A stretch of DNA of 64,000 bases, taken from NCBI GenBank assembly GCA_025765615.1, contig JAIVFJ010000040.1, positions 310,001-374,000 of the forward strand, read 5' to 3'. Position 1 is the first letter of the stretch; every line of letters starts with the position of its first letter. A program made the translations under genes and the position numbers. The notes below the pieces were generated by a model, which saw nothing but the letters and a program-made list of their open reading frames with translations, had not been told where the DNA came from and did not search any database. Positions 10,422-18,081 of this stretch are shown here, in pieces. This DNA is from Zopfochytrium polystomum (lineage: Eukaryota > Chytridiomycota > Chytridiomycetes > Chytridiales > Chytridiaceae).

Positions 10422-13400
10422 TCATCTCCCCCTTTTAGGCCTCTTCTGCAACTTGGTGGGGTACCTGGTCTTGAACTCGAGCAGAAGGTCTTGGCAGTGA
10501 GTGAGGTTTGACTCAGGCTCCCAGGTGTTGTCGGCATCTGAGTAACCTTTCCACTTAACAAGGAACTTGAGTGTCCTTCCAAACCACTTGGCATCCAAGA
10601 TTTGTTCAACCTCAAATTCCTCTTCACCTTCTACCTCAACTGGAGGAGGAGGAGGAACAACTCTGCCTGGAATGGAATTGGCCACAAACTTCTCTAAAAG
10701 GCTGACATGGAAAACTGGGTGGATCTTCATGGATGCAGGGAGATCCAGCTTGAAGGTGACTGGATTGATTTGCTCCAAGATCTTGAAAGGACCCAACTTG
10801 AGGTTGTCTAGCTTGGGACTTGGTCTTTTGGTCTGCAAGTTCTTCCTCAGAAGCCAAACTTGCTGACCCACAGCAAAGTCATGGTCCATTCTGTGAGTGT
10901 TGGCAAATCTTGAGGCATCTTCTTGGGCTTGCTTCAGAGTGGAGTCCAGGAAGGAGTTGATGATCTTGAGCTTATGTAAGTGTGAAGCCGCAGCAGGAGC
11001 TTGGACATTGGATAGGGTCTCTTGTCCCAGAAGATCTCCTCTTGGATTGAAGCCATAGGTTGCAAAGAAAGGAGATAGCTGGGTGCTTGAGTGGAGAGAA
11101 TTGTTGAGAGCAAATTCTGCCAGTGGAAGGAGGGTGGGCCAATCATCCTGTTGATAGCTGACATAGCACCTCAAATACTGCTCCAGAGTCTGGTTTGTTC
11201 TTTCTGTTTGTCCATCAGTCTGAGGGTGATAAGCAGTTGACAGTTGAGACTTGATTCCAAGGGCTGCTGTGAGTGCTTTCCAAAATTGGGATCTGAACTG
11301 TGGTCCTCTGTCACTGATGATTGACTGAGGCAGCCCATGGAGCCTGAATATGTGCTGCAAAAACAGGTCTGCTGTTCCTTGTGCATCTATATTCTCAGTG
11401 CAGGGGATGAAATGGGCCAACTTTGTCCTTCTGCAGATGACAACAAGGATAGAGTCAAATCCATGGGATGGGGGCAGTTTCACAATGAAGTCCATGGATA
11501 TTGATGACCAAGGGCTGATGGCAATTGGGAGGGGCTCCAGAAGTCCATAGGGCTTGTGTCTGCTGGATTTGTTTCTTTGACAGGTTTCACAGCTGCTGAC
11601 ATAGTTCTTGATGTACTTCCTCATGCCTGGCCAGTAGAAGTCTCTGGAAACAAGCTCATATGTCTTGTGCTCTCCTGGGTGTCCAGCTGTTGCTGCATCA
11701 TGCCTTGTCTTGAGTATCTCAAGTTTTTCCTCTTCTTGGCTGATTTGAATCTTCTGAGGCTTGGGGTCCTTGGAAATAGCATAGGCCCACACACTGTCAG
11801 GAAGCAATGAAAGGTGTGTCTTGGATGGTGGGGTGAAACCATCTCCCCCTTCAGGTGCAAGGTCTGTTCTTCTTGACAGGGCATCAGCCACAGTGTTAAG
11901 GTGGCCAGGAGAATAGCACAGCTTAAAGTCATACTCAGAGAGCAGTTCAGCCCACCTGGCATGCCTCTGCTTGAGCAACCTCCTTGCCCTGAAGAAGGTG
12001 AGGTTCTTGTGATCAGAATAGACAGAGATGCCTTTAGAACCAGCCAAGTAGTGTCTCCAGAATTTGAATGCTTCCACAATTGCAAGCAACTCCTTGTCAT
12101 GGACTGTGTAGTTACACTCAGCACTGTTCAGCTTCCTGGAGTAATATGCCACTGGATGCAGAGGAGCAGAGGGGTCCTGAGAGCTTGGCTGGGACAGAAC
12201 AGCGCCAAGGGCATAGTCTGAGGCATCAGTTTCCAAGGTGAAGGGAAGCAAGGGATCCACATGCTTAAGGAGTGGTGCACTTGTGGTTGCTGTCTTAAGA
12301 GCTAGCCAGGCTTGCTCTGCTGCTGGGGTCCATTCAAACTTGGTGGTCTTCTTGGTGAGATCAGTGAGAGGCTTGGCTATGGCAGAATAGTTGGCAATGA
12401 AGGTTCTGTAGAAGTTGCAAAATCCAAGGAAGCTTTGAACATCCTTGATGGAATTTGGAGCCTTCCATTCAAGAATAGTTTGGATCTTGTCTGGTGCCAT
12501 GGAGATCCCTTTGTCAGACACAATGAACCCCAAAAACTCAATGGAGGTCTTGTGGAATTCACACTTCTCCAGCTTTGCATAGAGGTGATGCTGTCTGAGT
12601 CTCTCCAAGACAGTCTTGACATGTCCCATATGGCTTGCAGTGTCAGATGAAAATACCAGGATATCATCCAGGTAGACAATGACAAAAAGGTCCAGAATAT
12701 CCCTGAAGATGTCATTCATCATGCCTTGGAAAATAGCTGGAGCATTGGTAAGTCCAAAGGGCATGACCAAGTACTCAAAGTGACCGTATTTGCATCTGAA
12801 GGCAGTCTTCCATTGATCCTGGGGCTTAATTCTGACCAAATTGTAGGCACCTCTGAGGTCAATCTTGGAAAATATCCTTGCATGGCTCAGTTTGTCCAGT
12901 AATTCAGAGATGAGAGGCAGTGGATAGTGGTTCTTGACTGTCATCTCATTGAGATCTCTGTAGTCCACACAGGGTCTCAGTCCCCCATCCTTCTTCTTGA
13001 CAAAAAAGATGGGAGCTCCAGCTGGTGACTTGGAAGGTTGGATGAATCCCTTGTTCAGCATTTCTTCAATGTATTCTTGGAGGGCCTTGGCTTCTGGTGG
13101 AGAGAGGTGGTACAGTGGCTTGAAAGGTGGGCTGCAAGTTTCATCCTTGAGTGGGATTTCACAGTCATAAGGCCTCTGAGCTGGTAGCAGGTCTGCCTTG
13201 GTCTTGGAAAACACATCAGCATAAGGGAGATATTCTTTTGGTAGCTTGGATGCCAGCAAAAGGTCTGATGGGTCCAGGTTGTCGTGCTCCTCAGCAGTGG
13301 GGCTTGAATTCTTGACTGGGAACTGTGATTCTTGAATCTTTGACTGAGAGTTCTGTTCTTGGCAAAGACTGTGAGCTGTGGAACTTGAATCTTGAATGTG

Positions 13401-14141
13401 GACTGTGAACTGTGGTACTTGAATCTTTGACTGTGGGTTCTGTGAACAAGAGTCATGGCCATGACTGTGAGCTCTATGAGCTCTACTTGAATCTTGACTG
13501 TGAACTGTGAACTGTGGAACTTGAGTCTTGGCTGGCTGTGAATCCTGAATCAAGGGCTTGAGAGCATGAGACTTGGGGGCTTGACTTGAGTTTTGGGTGA
13601 CTGTTCCGATTGGTGGAGGTTGGACTTGACCAGTGACCCAATCAATGGCAGGGTTCTGGGCCTGCAGCCATGGTAATCCCAGGATGACAGAGAATGTGGG
13701 TGAGCCAAGGTCCAATACTTCCAGATTGACCATGGATGGTGGAAAGTCTTGGATGTGGAGGTTTAGCTTGGTTTCATGGCTGATTTCCTTGAACAGAGCA
13801 TGATTGGCAAAGTGGACCTTGAGGGGTGTGGATTTCTTGATCGTAGGAATGGCACAAGACTTGGCAAGGGTGGCATCAATGATGTTGCAGGATGATCCAG
13901 AGTCTATAAGGGCCTTGGTTGTGATGGTTGACTTGGGTGAGAGTTGAATCTTGACATCCATGGTGAGTTGGTGGGGCTTGGAATCTGAGGTGTTTGTGGT
14001 GCTGGTGGTGGTGATGAAACAGGGGCAGCTTGGAGGAGGGTCCAGGGAATTGCCCCTCAGTGAGCCTGGACCTGGGAGTTTGGGTGCTTCTTCCTTGGGC
14101 AGTCCTTGACAGCATGCTCCTTGGAGCCACAGTAAAAACAC
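10422..14141 (-). CDS. pol: Chromovirus Pol polyprotein (PR-RT-RH-IN-chromodomain)
   Basis: An open frame of 1239 codons with domains in order. Aspartic protease has DSG at 80-82. A linker holds three near repeats of a QVPQFTVH-type unit (about 207-280). RT has YLDD at 490-493. RNase H has D639, E684 and D710. The integrase zinc finger is H814, H821, C851, C854, and the core DDE residues are D884, D944, E980. A GPF/Y-like LGPFKIL segment and a C-terminal chromodomain (FEVEQILDAK..YLVKWKGY-like, about 1170-1225) follow. All catalytic residues are present. The frame opens at a GTG inside the gag end, so expression probably needs a -1 frameshift; the start given is only the frame opening. Confidence 0.93.
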   Translation of the reverse strand: MFLLWLQGACCQGLPKEEAPKLPGPGSLRGNSLDPPPSCPCFITTTSTTNTSDSKPHQLTMDVKIQLSPKSTITTKALIDSGSSCNIIDATLAKSCAIPTIKKSTPLKVHFANHALFKEISHETKLNLHIQDFPPSMVNLEVLDLGSPTFSVILGLPWLQAQNPAIDWVTGQVQPPPIGTVTQNSSQAPKSHALKPLIQDSQPAKTQVPQFTVHSQDSSRAHRAHSHGHDSCSQNPQSKIQVPQFTVHIQDSSSTAHSLCQEQNSQSKIQESQFPVKNSSPTAEEHDNLDPSDLLLASKLPKEYLPYADVFSKTKADLLPAQRPYDCEIPLKDETCSPPFKPLYHLSPPEAKALQEYIEEMLNKGFIQPSKSPAGAPIFFVKKKDGGLRPCVDYRDLNEMTVKNHYPLPLISELLDKLSHARIFSKIDLRGAYNLVRIKPQDQWKTAFRCKYGHFEYLVMPFGLTNAPAIFQGMMNDIFRDILDLFVIVYLDDILVFSSDTASHMGHVKTVLERLRQHHLYAKLEKCEFHKTSIEFLGFIVSDKGISMAPDKIQTILEWKAPNSIKDVQSFLGFCNFYRTFIANYSAIAKPLTDLTKKTTKFEWTPAAEQAWLALKTATTSAPLLKHVDPLLPFTLETDASDYALGAVLSQPSSQDPSAPLHPVAYYSRKLNSAECNYTVHDKELLAIVEAFKFWRHYLAGSKGISVYSDHKNLTFFRARRLLKQRHARWAELLSEYDFKLCYSPGHLNTVADALSRRTDLAPEGGDGFTPPSKTHLSLLPDSVWAYAISKDPKPQKIQISQEEEKLEILKTRHDAATAGHPGEHKTYELVSRDFYWPGMRKYIKNYVSSCETCQRNKSSRHKPYGLLEPLPIAISPWSSISMDFIVKLPPSHGFDSILVVICRRTKLAHFIPCTENIDAQGTADLFLQHIFRLHGLPQSIISDRGPQFRSQFWKALTAALGIKSQLSTAYHPQTDGQTERTNQTLEQYLRCYVSYQQDDWPTLLPLAEFALNNSLHSSTQLSPFFATYGFNPRGDLLGQETLSNVQAPAAASHLHKLKIINSFLDSTLKQAQEDASRFANTHRMDHDFAVGQQVWLLRKNLQTKRPSPKLDNLKLGPFKILEQINPVTFKLDLPASMKIHPVFHVSLLEKFVANSIPGRVVPPPPPVEVEGEEEFEVEQILDAKWFGRTLKFLVKWKGYSDADNTWEPESNLTHCQDLLLEFKTRYPTKLQKRPKRGR
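10425..10436 (-). other. Polypurine tract inside the end of pol
   Basis: On the minus strand AAAAGGGGGAGA precedes the TGA stop, which touches the 3' LTR. The tract that should prime plus-strand DNA therefore also encodes the last residues (KRGR) of the polyprotein. Confidence 0.7.
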
Positions 14142-14980
14142 AGTCCCTGCTGGGCCCTCCTTGTTTTCTCCTCTTGGCTCAGAGGACCCTTAGGAAGTGT
14201 CTCAACTGCATCCACTTGCATGGGTTCAGGAACTGTAAGAGCTTGAGGAACTGGGGTAGGTCTTGATGTAGTTCCTACTTGTCTTTGCTTCAGCCTCTTG
14301 GAGTAGAGTCTGTTGTCAATCTTGATGGCAAGGAGAATGTACTCTTCCAAGGTCTCAGGGATGTGCAGAGACTGGGAGAGCATGTCTTGGATAGACTCAT
14401 GGAGACCATCATGGTACAGCTCCATCAGAGCTGCATCATTGTATCCAGAGTCTCTGGCTAGTTGCTTGAATTGGTTGGTGTAGGCCACACAAGATTGCTT
14501 TCCTTGCTTGATATGCTTGAGCTTGGATCTTGCTGTCCAAGATGCGTAGGGGTCACCAAAGGTAGCTTCCAGCCCCTCCCAGAGCTCTTGCAGGGTGGTG
14601 GGTGTGCTTGGGAGAGATCTGTACCATGATTGAGCTTGACCAGACAGGAGGGTGCTTGTGAAAAGAACCTTGACTTGCTCACTGGGAAATCTTGAAGGTT
14701 GGAGAAGGATGACATTCTCCACAGTGGCCATGAAGTTCCTAAGGTCTTTGGCCAGCCCAGTGAACTTGTCAGGGCTGGGAACCTTGGGCTCTCTTGCTTG
14801 GTTGGCTTGAGGCAGGGGAAGAGCTTGATGTTCTTGTTGGTGAAGTTGTTGTTGAAGCTGGTGCTGCTGGTGAAGGACTTGTTCTTGAAGTTGGTGCGTC
14901 TGTCTTGAGAGGGCTTGTAATTGGTCCATCAAGGCTTGGAAGGCAGTTGCATCAGGGAAGGTGTTGTTTGGGTCAGACAT
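14057..14980 (-). CDS. gag: Chromovirus Gag
   Basis: A 307-residue structural protein of the virus-like particle. The first 60 residues are Gln/His-rich coiled-coil-like, followed by a retrotransposon Gag core (FTSTLLSGQAQSWYRSL, ..YTNQFKQLARDSGY). The end is a single CCHC zinc knuckle, CFYCGSKEHAVKDC (C-x2-C-x4-H-x4-C), that binds RNA. The ATG at 14980 is 38 nt after the primer site, so the leader is very short (about 120 nt). The last 85 nt overlap the pol frame, which is -1 relative to gag. No stop or frameshift is seen, so it looks functional. Confidence 0.93.
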   Translation of the reverse strand: MSDPNNTFPDATAFQALMDQLQALSRQTHQLQEQVLHQQHQLQQQLHQQEHQALPLPQANQAREPKVPSPDKFTGLAKDLRNFMATVENVILLQPSRFPSEQVKVLFTSTLLSGQAQSWYRSLPSTPTTLQELWEGLEATFGDPYASWTARSKLKHIKQGKQSCVAYTNQFKQLARDSGYNDAALMELYHDGLHESIQDMLSQSLHIPETLEEYILLAIKIDNRLYSKRLKQRQVGTTSRPTPVPQALTVPEPMQVDAVETLPKGPLSQEEKTRRAQQGLCFYCGSKEHAVKDCPRKKHPNSQVQAH

Positions 14981-15007
14981 GATGGCAGAGAGTAGTGGGA
15001 GAGGGTG

Positions 15008-15018
15008 AAGTGAATTAT
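15008..15018 (-). other. Primer-binding site, self-priming type
   Basis: ATAATTCACTT on the minus strand, 2 nt inside the 5' LTR. It pairs over all 11 nt with 15091-15101. I tried no exhaustive tRNA comparison, but the internal match at the expected positions makes self-priming the simplest reading. Confidence 0.75.
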
Positions 15019-15090
15019 GATGTCAGGAACAGGGCAGGACAGGACAAGGCAGACAAGGAACTGAGAGGAGTGATGATTGTATTGGAAACA

Positions 15091-15101
15091 ATAATTCACT
15101 T
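15091..15101 (-). promoter_or_regulatory. Predicted RNA 5' end / self-primer
   Basis: On the minus strand this reads AAGTGAATTAT, the exact reverse complement of the primer site at 15008-15018. In Tf1-type elements the first 11 nt of the RNA fold back and are cleaved to prime reverse transcription. The TATA box at the right distance supports 15101 as the RNA start. Confidence 0.7.
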
Positions 15102-15130
15102 GAGGGATGGGACAGGTCCCCCATCCCCCT

Positions 15131-15136
15131 TTTATA
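15131..15136 (-). promoter_or_regulatory. TATA box of the chromovirus LTR
   Basis: Reads TATAAA on the minus strand, about 30-35 nt upstream of the start inferred from the self-priming match at 15101. The copy in the 3' LTR is 10179-10184. Confidence 0.75.
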
Positions 15137-15281
15137 CCTTTTGAGAGTGTTCCTTGTCAAGACTCCAAGAAAGTTCCAGAAAGAGCAATTAGTAATGCAA
15201 TGATACCAATGATACCAATGACAACAAGACAAGTCAGGAAAGCAAAGAAGGTTCCAGAAGGTTCCACAAGGTTCCATGAAG

Positions 15282-15344
15282 GAATGTTCTAGAAGGTTCC
15301 AGAAGGTTCCAGAAGGTTCCATGAAGGAATGTTCTGGAAGGTTC
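15282..15344. promoter_or_regulatory. Heat-shock-element arrays in LTR U3
   Basis: Alternating GAA and TTC triplets at exact 5-bp steps. Eight units are in perfect phase at 15282-15319 (for example TTCTAGAAGGTTCCAGAAGG) and four more at 15327-15344. Two shorter groups lie at 15247-15274 and 15169-15181. This is the nGAAnnTTCn design bound by heat shock factor trimers. The arrays sit about 35-210 bp upstream of the TATA box. Copies in the other LTR are at 10217-10229, 10295-10322, 10330-10367 and 10375-10392. Binding itself is inferred. Confidence 0.75.
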
Positions 15345-15373
15345 CAGAGGTTTCCAGAGGGTGATTCATAACA

Positions 15374-15378
15374 AGAGC
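15374..15378. repeat. Target-site duplication AGAGC (right)
   Basis: Partner of 10064-10068. It lies inside the DIRS reverse transcriptase reading frame. Confidence 0.9.
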
Positions 15379-16031
15379 CCAGGAGGCTTCGGCCAACGTC
15401 GTACCGCAGGTGGCCAGGTTGTCCATGTAGTTCAGGATGGCCAGACCGATCTGGTGCAGGAGCCCAACCAGAAATTTCAACATCATCGAAAAAATCTGCA
15501 GCACAGGGGCGACGCTGAACGTGAGGATGAGGATTTGCCAGAGGCGTCGGAGTGCCATGACAATCAGCCGCCGCCTGTTGGGCAAGCGGGCTGCGATGTG
15601 CCAATAGGCGTCTGCAATGCCTGCGTCAACATGAACTTAACCGTCAATGCCTGGGTTGCGAAGGTGAACCTCGGAGGGTGCTCGAGCAGCACGTTGACCC
15701 CTCGGTAGTCCGCAATCTGTTGAATCTTGTTCTTTTGCTGGATCAGAAACGTGGGGCTGACCATCCAGCCTCGCGGGAATCTCCCCTCCCTCAAGGCGGA
15801 AGTGGCCGTTGCCGTGAAGTCGCAGGCGCCGCCCTTCTGGACCATCTCCTCCATCTTGGCGAGGAGGTGGAGTTGGTCTAGTTTGGACGGGTTCTTGTGG
15901 AGGGGCCGGGCCGGAGGGACTCGTCCCCTTGACGCCAATGGAGATTTGCGCCAAGCCGAGCCGCTCCACCAACTCTGGCTGTGCTCCCAGGTTGCGCCAC
16001 ATCTCCCAAAAATGACAGAGTTGACCCCCAA
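15374..16031 (-). pseudogene. DIRS reverse transcriptase, N-terminal part
   Basis: Minus-strand frames show an RT start (MVSPTFLIQQKNK..IADYRGVNV) and, in a shifted frame, the palm-active-site region NYMDNLATCG. The usual catalytic YxDD is YMDN here, which would abolish activity. The frame runs up to the chromovirus insertion at 15373 with EASWAL and resumes on the other side at 10068 as LLTILLLQALGFLIKWEK, the normal next segment of this family. The shift between the two pieces lies near 15565-15600. Confidence 0.65.
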
Positions 16032-16639
16032 CAGGGACTTCTGGCGATGGTATCGGGAATAGGAGGGCTAGGAGCGCGGGACGCAGGGGTGGATCCAACC
16101 CCGCTATCGTCAGTAGGCGACTGGAGAGCCATGCTGACGACTGTGCGCTGGGGAAGAGTGTTTCGCGAGGGTCTTGTTGGAGAAAGAGACCCTGCAGACG
16201 GTGCGGGCATGTGGAGAGCTCGCACCAGTTTTCAGTCCATGACTTGAGATGGGACTGATCCCTGTCGGTTGGGAACACTTCCGAAAAACGAGGAGGCGGG
16301 GGAAGTTCCCTGTCCTCGAGGTCGACCGGGGCGGGGGGGCGCTGGTGGTCTCTGAAGAGGAGGCCCTGGCCCCGACGGGAACGGATTGGAAATGGCCCTG
16401 GCCGCCCGCTCTGTTTGGGGCGGCTGGGGAGCGCTCTGAGGGGTCACTTCGCTTCGCTCCCAGCTGGAGGGCTGTTGTGAGCTTTGCTGCGCACCGCACC
16501 ACTGCGGCCTGCGTCGCCACCGCCCCTGCGCCTGGAAGACTGGCCTGACGATTTGCCCCTGCAACCACGACCTCAACCGCGGGAGCCGGCTGGAAAAAAC
16601 TTCCCGCTGTGCTTGGCTTCGTAAATATGACAGTAGTCC

Positions 16640-17361
16640 TTATTGACCCAGGGCGATGAGCAGGGGATGAGCGTCATTCCCCACCGGGTGAGCCTCCAGT
16701 ATTTCCTCTGCAAACGCCTTGAGTGGGCTGTTGCAAAGAACATGCAAGCGCTGGGCCTTGACTGCCGTAGCCAGATCAGCTTGGGCCAGCAAAGCAGCGT
16801 GCTCTGCCACTCTCGCCGCTGCTTGGATGCGTGCCACCAACGCAGGGAGGGACTCGTGGGCCGCCTTGGCAGGGGCAGCAGCGAAAGCTGTCACCGCCGT
16901 GAGGCTGTCAGCAGCTAGCCTGTCGACAATGAGGGCCTGATGGAAGAGCTGGTAGATGGACTTGACCGACTCGCCCCGGGCGGCAGCCTCCTTTGTGACC
17001 TTCTCCGTCCGATACACCTTGAGCATCGTGGCGTGTTCTGGTTTGAGGGAGGGGGCTTTCACTGTGTGAAAAAAACCCGTTCCCACCTGGGAAAGGCCTT
17101 GCGCAGGCGCTCCAGGTCATGGGTGGCGAAGTGCAAATCGAAGACTCCCTCAGTGAAGAGGTCTGCAACGTCGTCAGACTCGTGGATGTAGCGAATGTCC
17201 ACCTCTTCATCCTCCATAGGGTCGGCCTCGTCCCTGGGAGGAGCGTCGTACCATTCAGCGTCCTCCCCATCAGCTGCCGCAACGGTGGCTGCTGCTTGGT
17301 TCGCATGGCGGGGTGCTGCTTGGCCGGCCCCGCCCACAAGGCGACCGCGATCCGCGAACAA
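16640..17361 (-). pseudogene. DIRS gag-like frame, frameshifted
   Basis: Two overlapping minus-strand frames make one gag-like product: 17361-17059 (acidic, ends in WERVFFTQ) and 17086-16640 (helical, Ala-rich, starts within VGTGFFHTV). The shift falls at a run of seven A/T near 17065, so it could be a mutation or a sequencing error. No zinc knuckle is visible. The role is inferred only from position upstream of the RT. Confidence 0.45.
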
Positions 17362-17745
17362 ACCCTCTTGCGCACCCGGGGGGGTCGCAGAGGGGCTGGA
17401 TCGGCACTTCGAGCCAGGCGCGCTTGATGGCCCTCGGTGTTCAAAGGTACGGTGGACGAAAATCCTATCCGAGAGTCAGTCTTCAGTCTTGCAAGCGAGG
17501 GATGAGTGTACCCACCTCCATCGTAGGCTGGACACAGCACAGAGAGACTGCAAAGCAAGTCGCGCCGCGGTTGTGGGGGATGACGGCGAAGGATGACCGT
17601 AACCTATCCTTCCTCTGTGAGAGGAGCAAGGGAAACCATCAGAACAAGGGAACCTCAGACACCCCGAAAGCAGCTGTGAGGCTGCCATGGCGTTGAAGGC
17701 GCCAAGCACCCACCAGCCGAGTCGGTGCAGTGGTGCGAGAGCGAA

Positions 17746-17862
17746 GACTGAGCGAAAAAAGATTGGCTTTTTTCATTTTTTTGTTTGGTTTTTGACCAAG
17801 ATGCTCAGACTGAGCGGAACAAAGCTTTGACAAGCACCCTTGGCCCACCGACACAGGAGATT
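17746..17862 (-). repeat. DIRS inverted terminal repeat, gag side
   Basis: Reverse complement of 7262-7379 over about 117 bp. Outside it the sequence changes at once to a CT-rich host-like stretch. Confidence 0.8.
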
Positions 17863-18081
17863 CTCTGTCTCTCTCTCTCTCTCTCTCGTTCCTTGTCCAA
17901 TGAGTTCCCTTTTCTGTGTCCTTTTGTCTGTCAGTCTCTCTCTCCCAAAGTGGCTCAGGCCAATCGGGGTATTGAACAAAAAACAGAGACAAACCGAGAG
18001 AGGCAGAGACAGCAAAAAAATTAAAAAAAAACAAAGAAAAGAAAAAAAAAGTAACAAAAAAAGAGAAAGACACACACACTC

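Larger units (their letters stand above)
10069..15373 (-). mobile_element. Complete Ty3/Gypsy chromovirus
   Basis: A 5305-bp LTR retrotransposon read on the minus strand. It has 353-bp LTRs that looked identical on reading (TGTTATG...CCTGACA in element sense), intact gag and pol, primer site, polypurine tract and a C-terminal chromodomain. The target duplication is AGAGC at 10064-10068 and 15374-15378. It interrupts the RT gene of a DIRS element. LTR identity, perfect TSD and open frames indicate a recent, possibly still active copy. A chromodomain plus self-priming suggests the Tf1/sushi/Maggy side of the chromoviruses. Confidence 0.95.
15021..15373 (-). repeat. 5' LTR of the chromovirus
   Basis: In element orientation this is the upstream LTR. 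U3 runs 15373-15102 and contains heat-shock-element arrays and a TATA box. The inferred RNA start is 15101. R/U5 runs to 15021. Ends are TG...CA. Confidence 0.95.
7262..17862 (-). mobile_element. DIRS-like YR retrotransposon, interrupted
   Basis: On the minus strand the order is gag-like frame, reverse transcriptase, RNase H, a WPSQAWFPLA motif like the WPTQPWxPLL region of DIRS/Ngaro elements, then a tyrosine-recombinase-like frame. The ends are inverted repeats (7262-7379 and 17746-17862), which is DIRS rather than LTR architecture. Removing the chromovirus at 10069-15373 plus one 5-bp duplication leaves about 5.3 kb, a normal DIRS size. Frames are broken in several places, so this copy is decayed. 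Confidence 0.75.
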
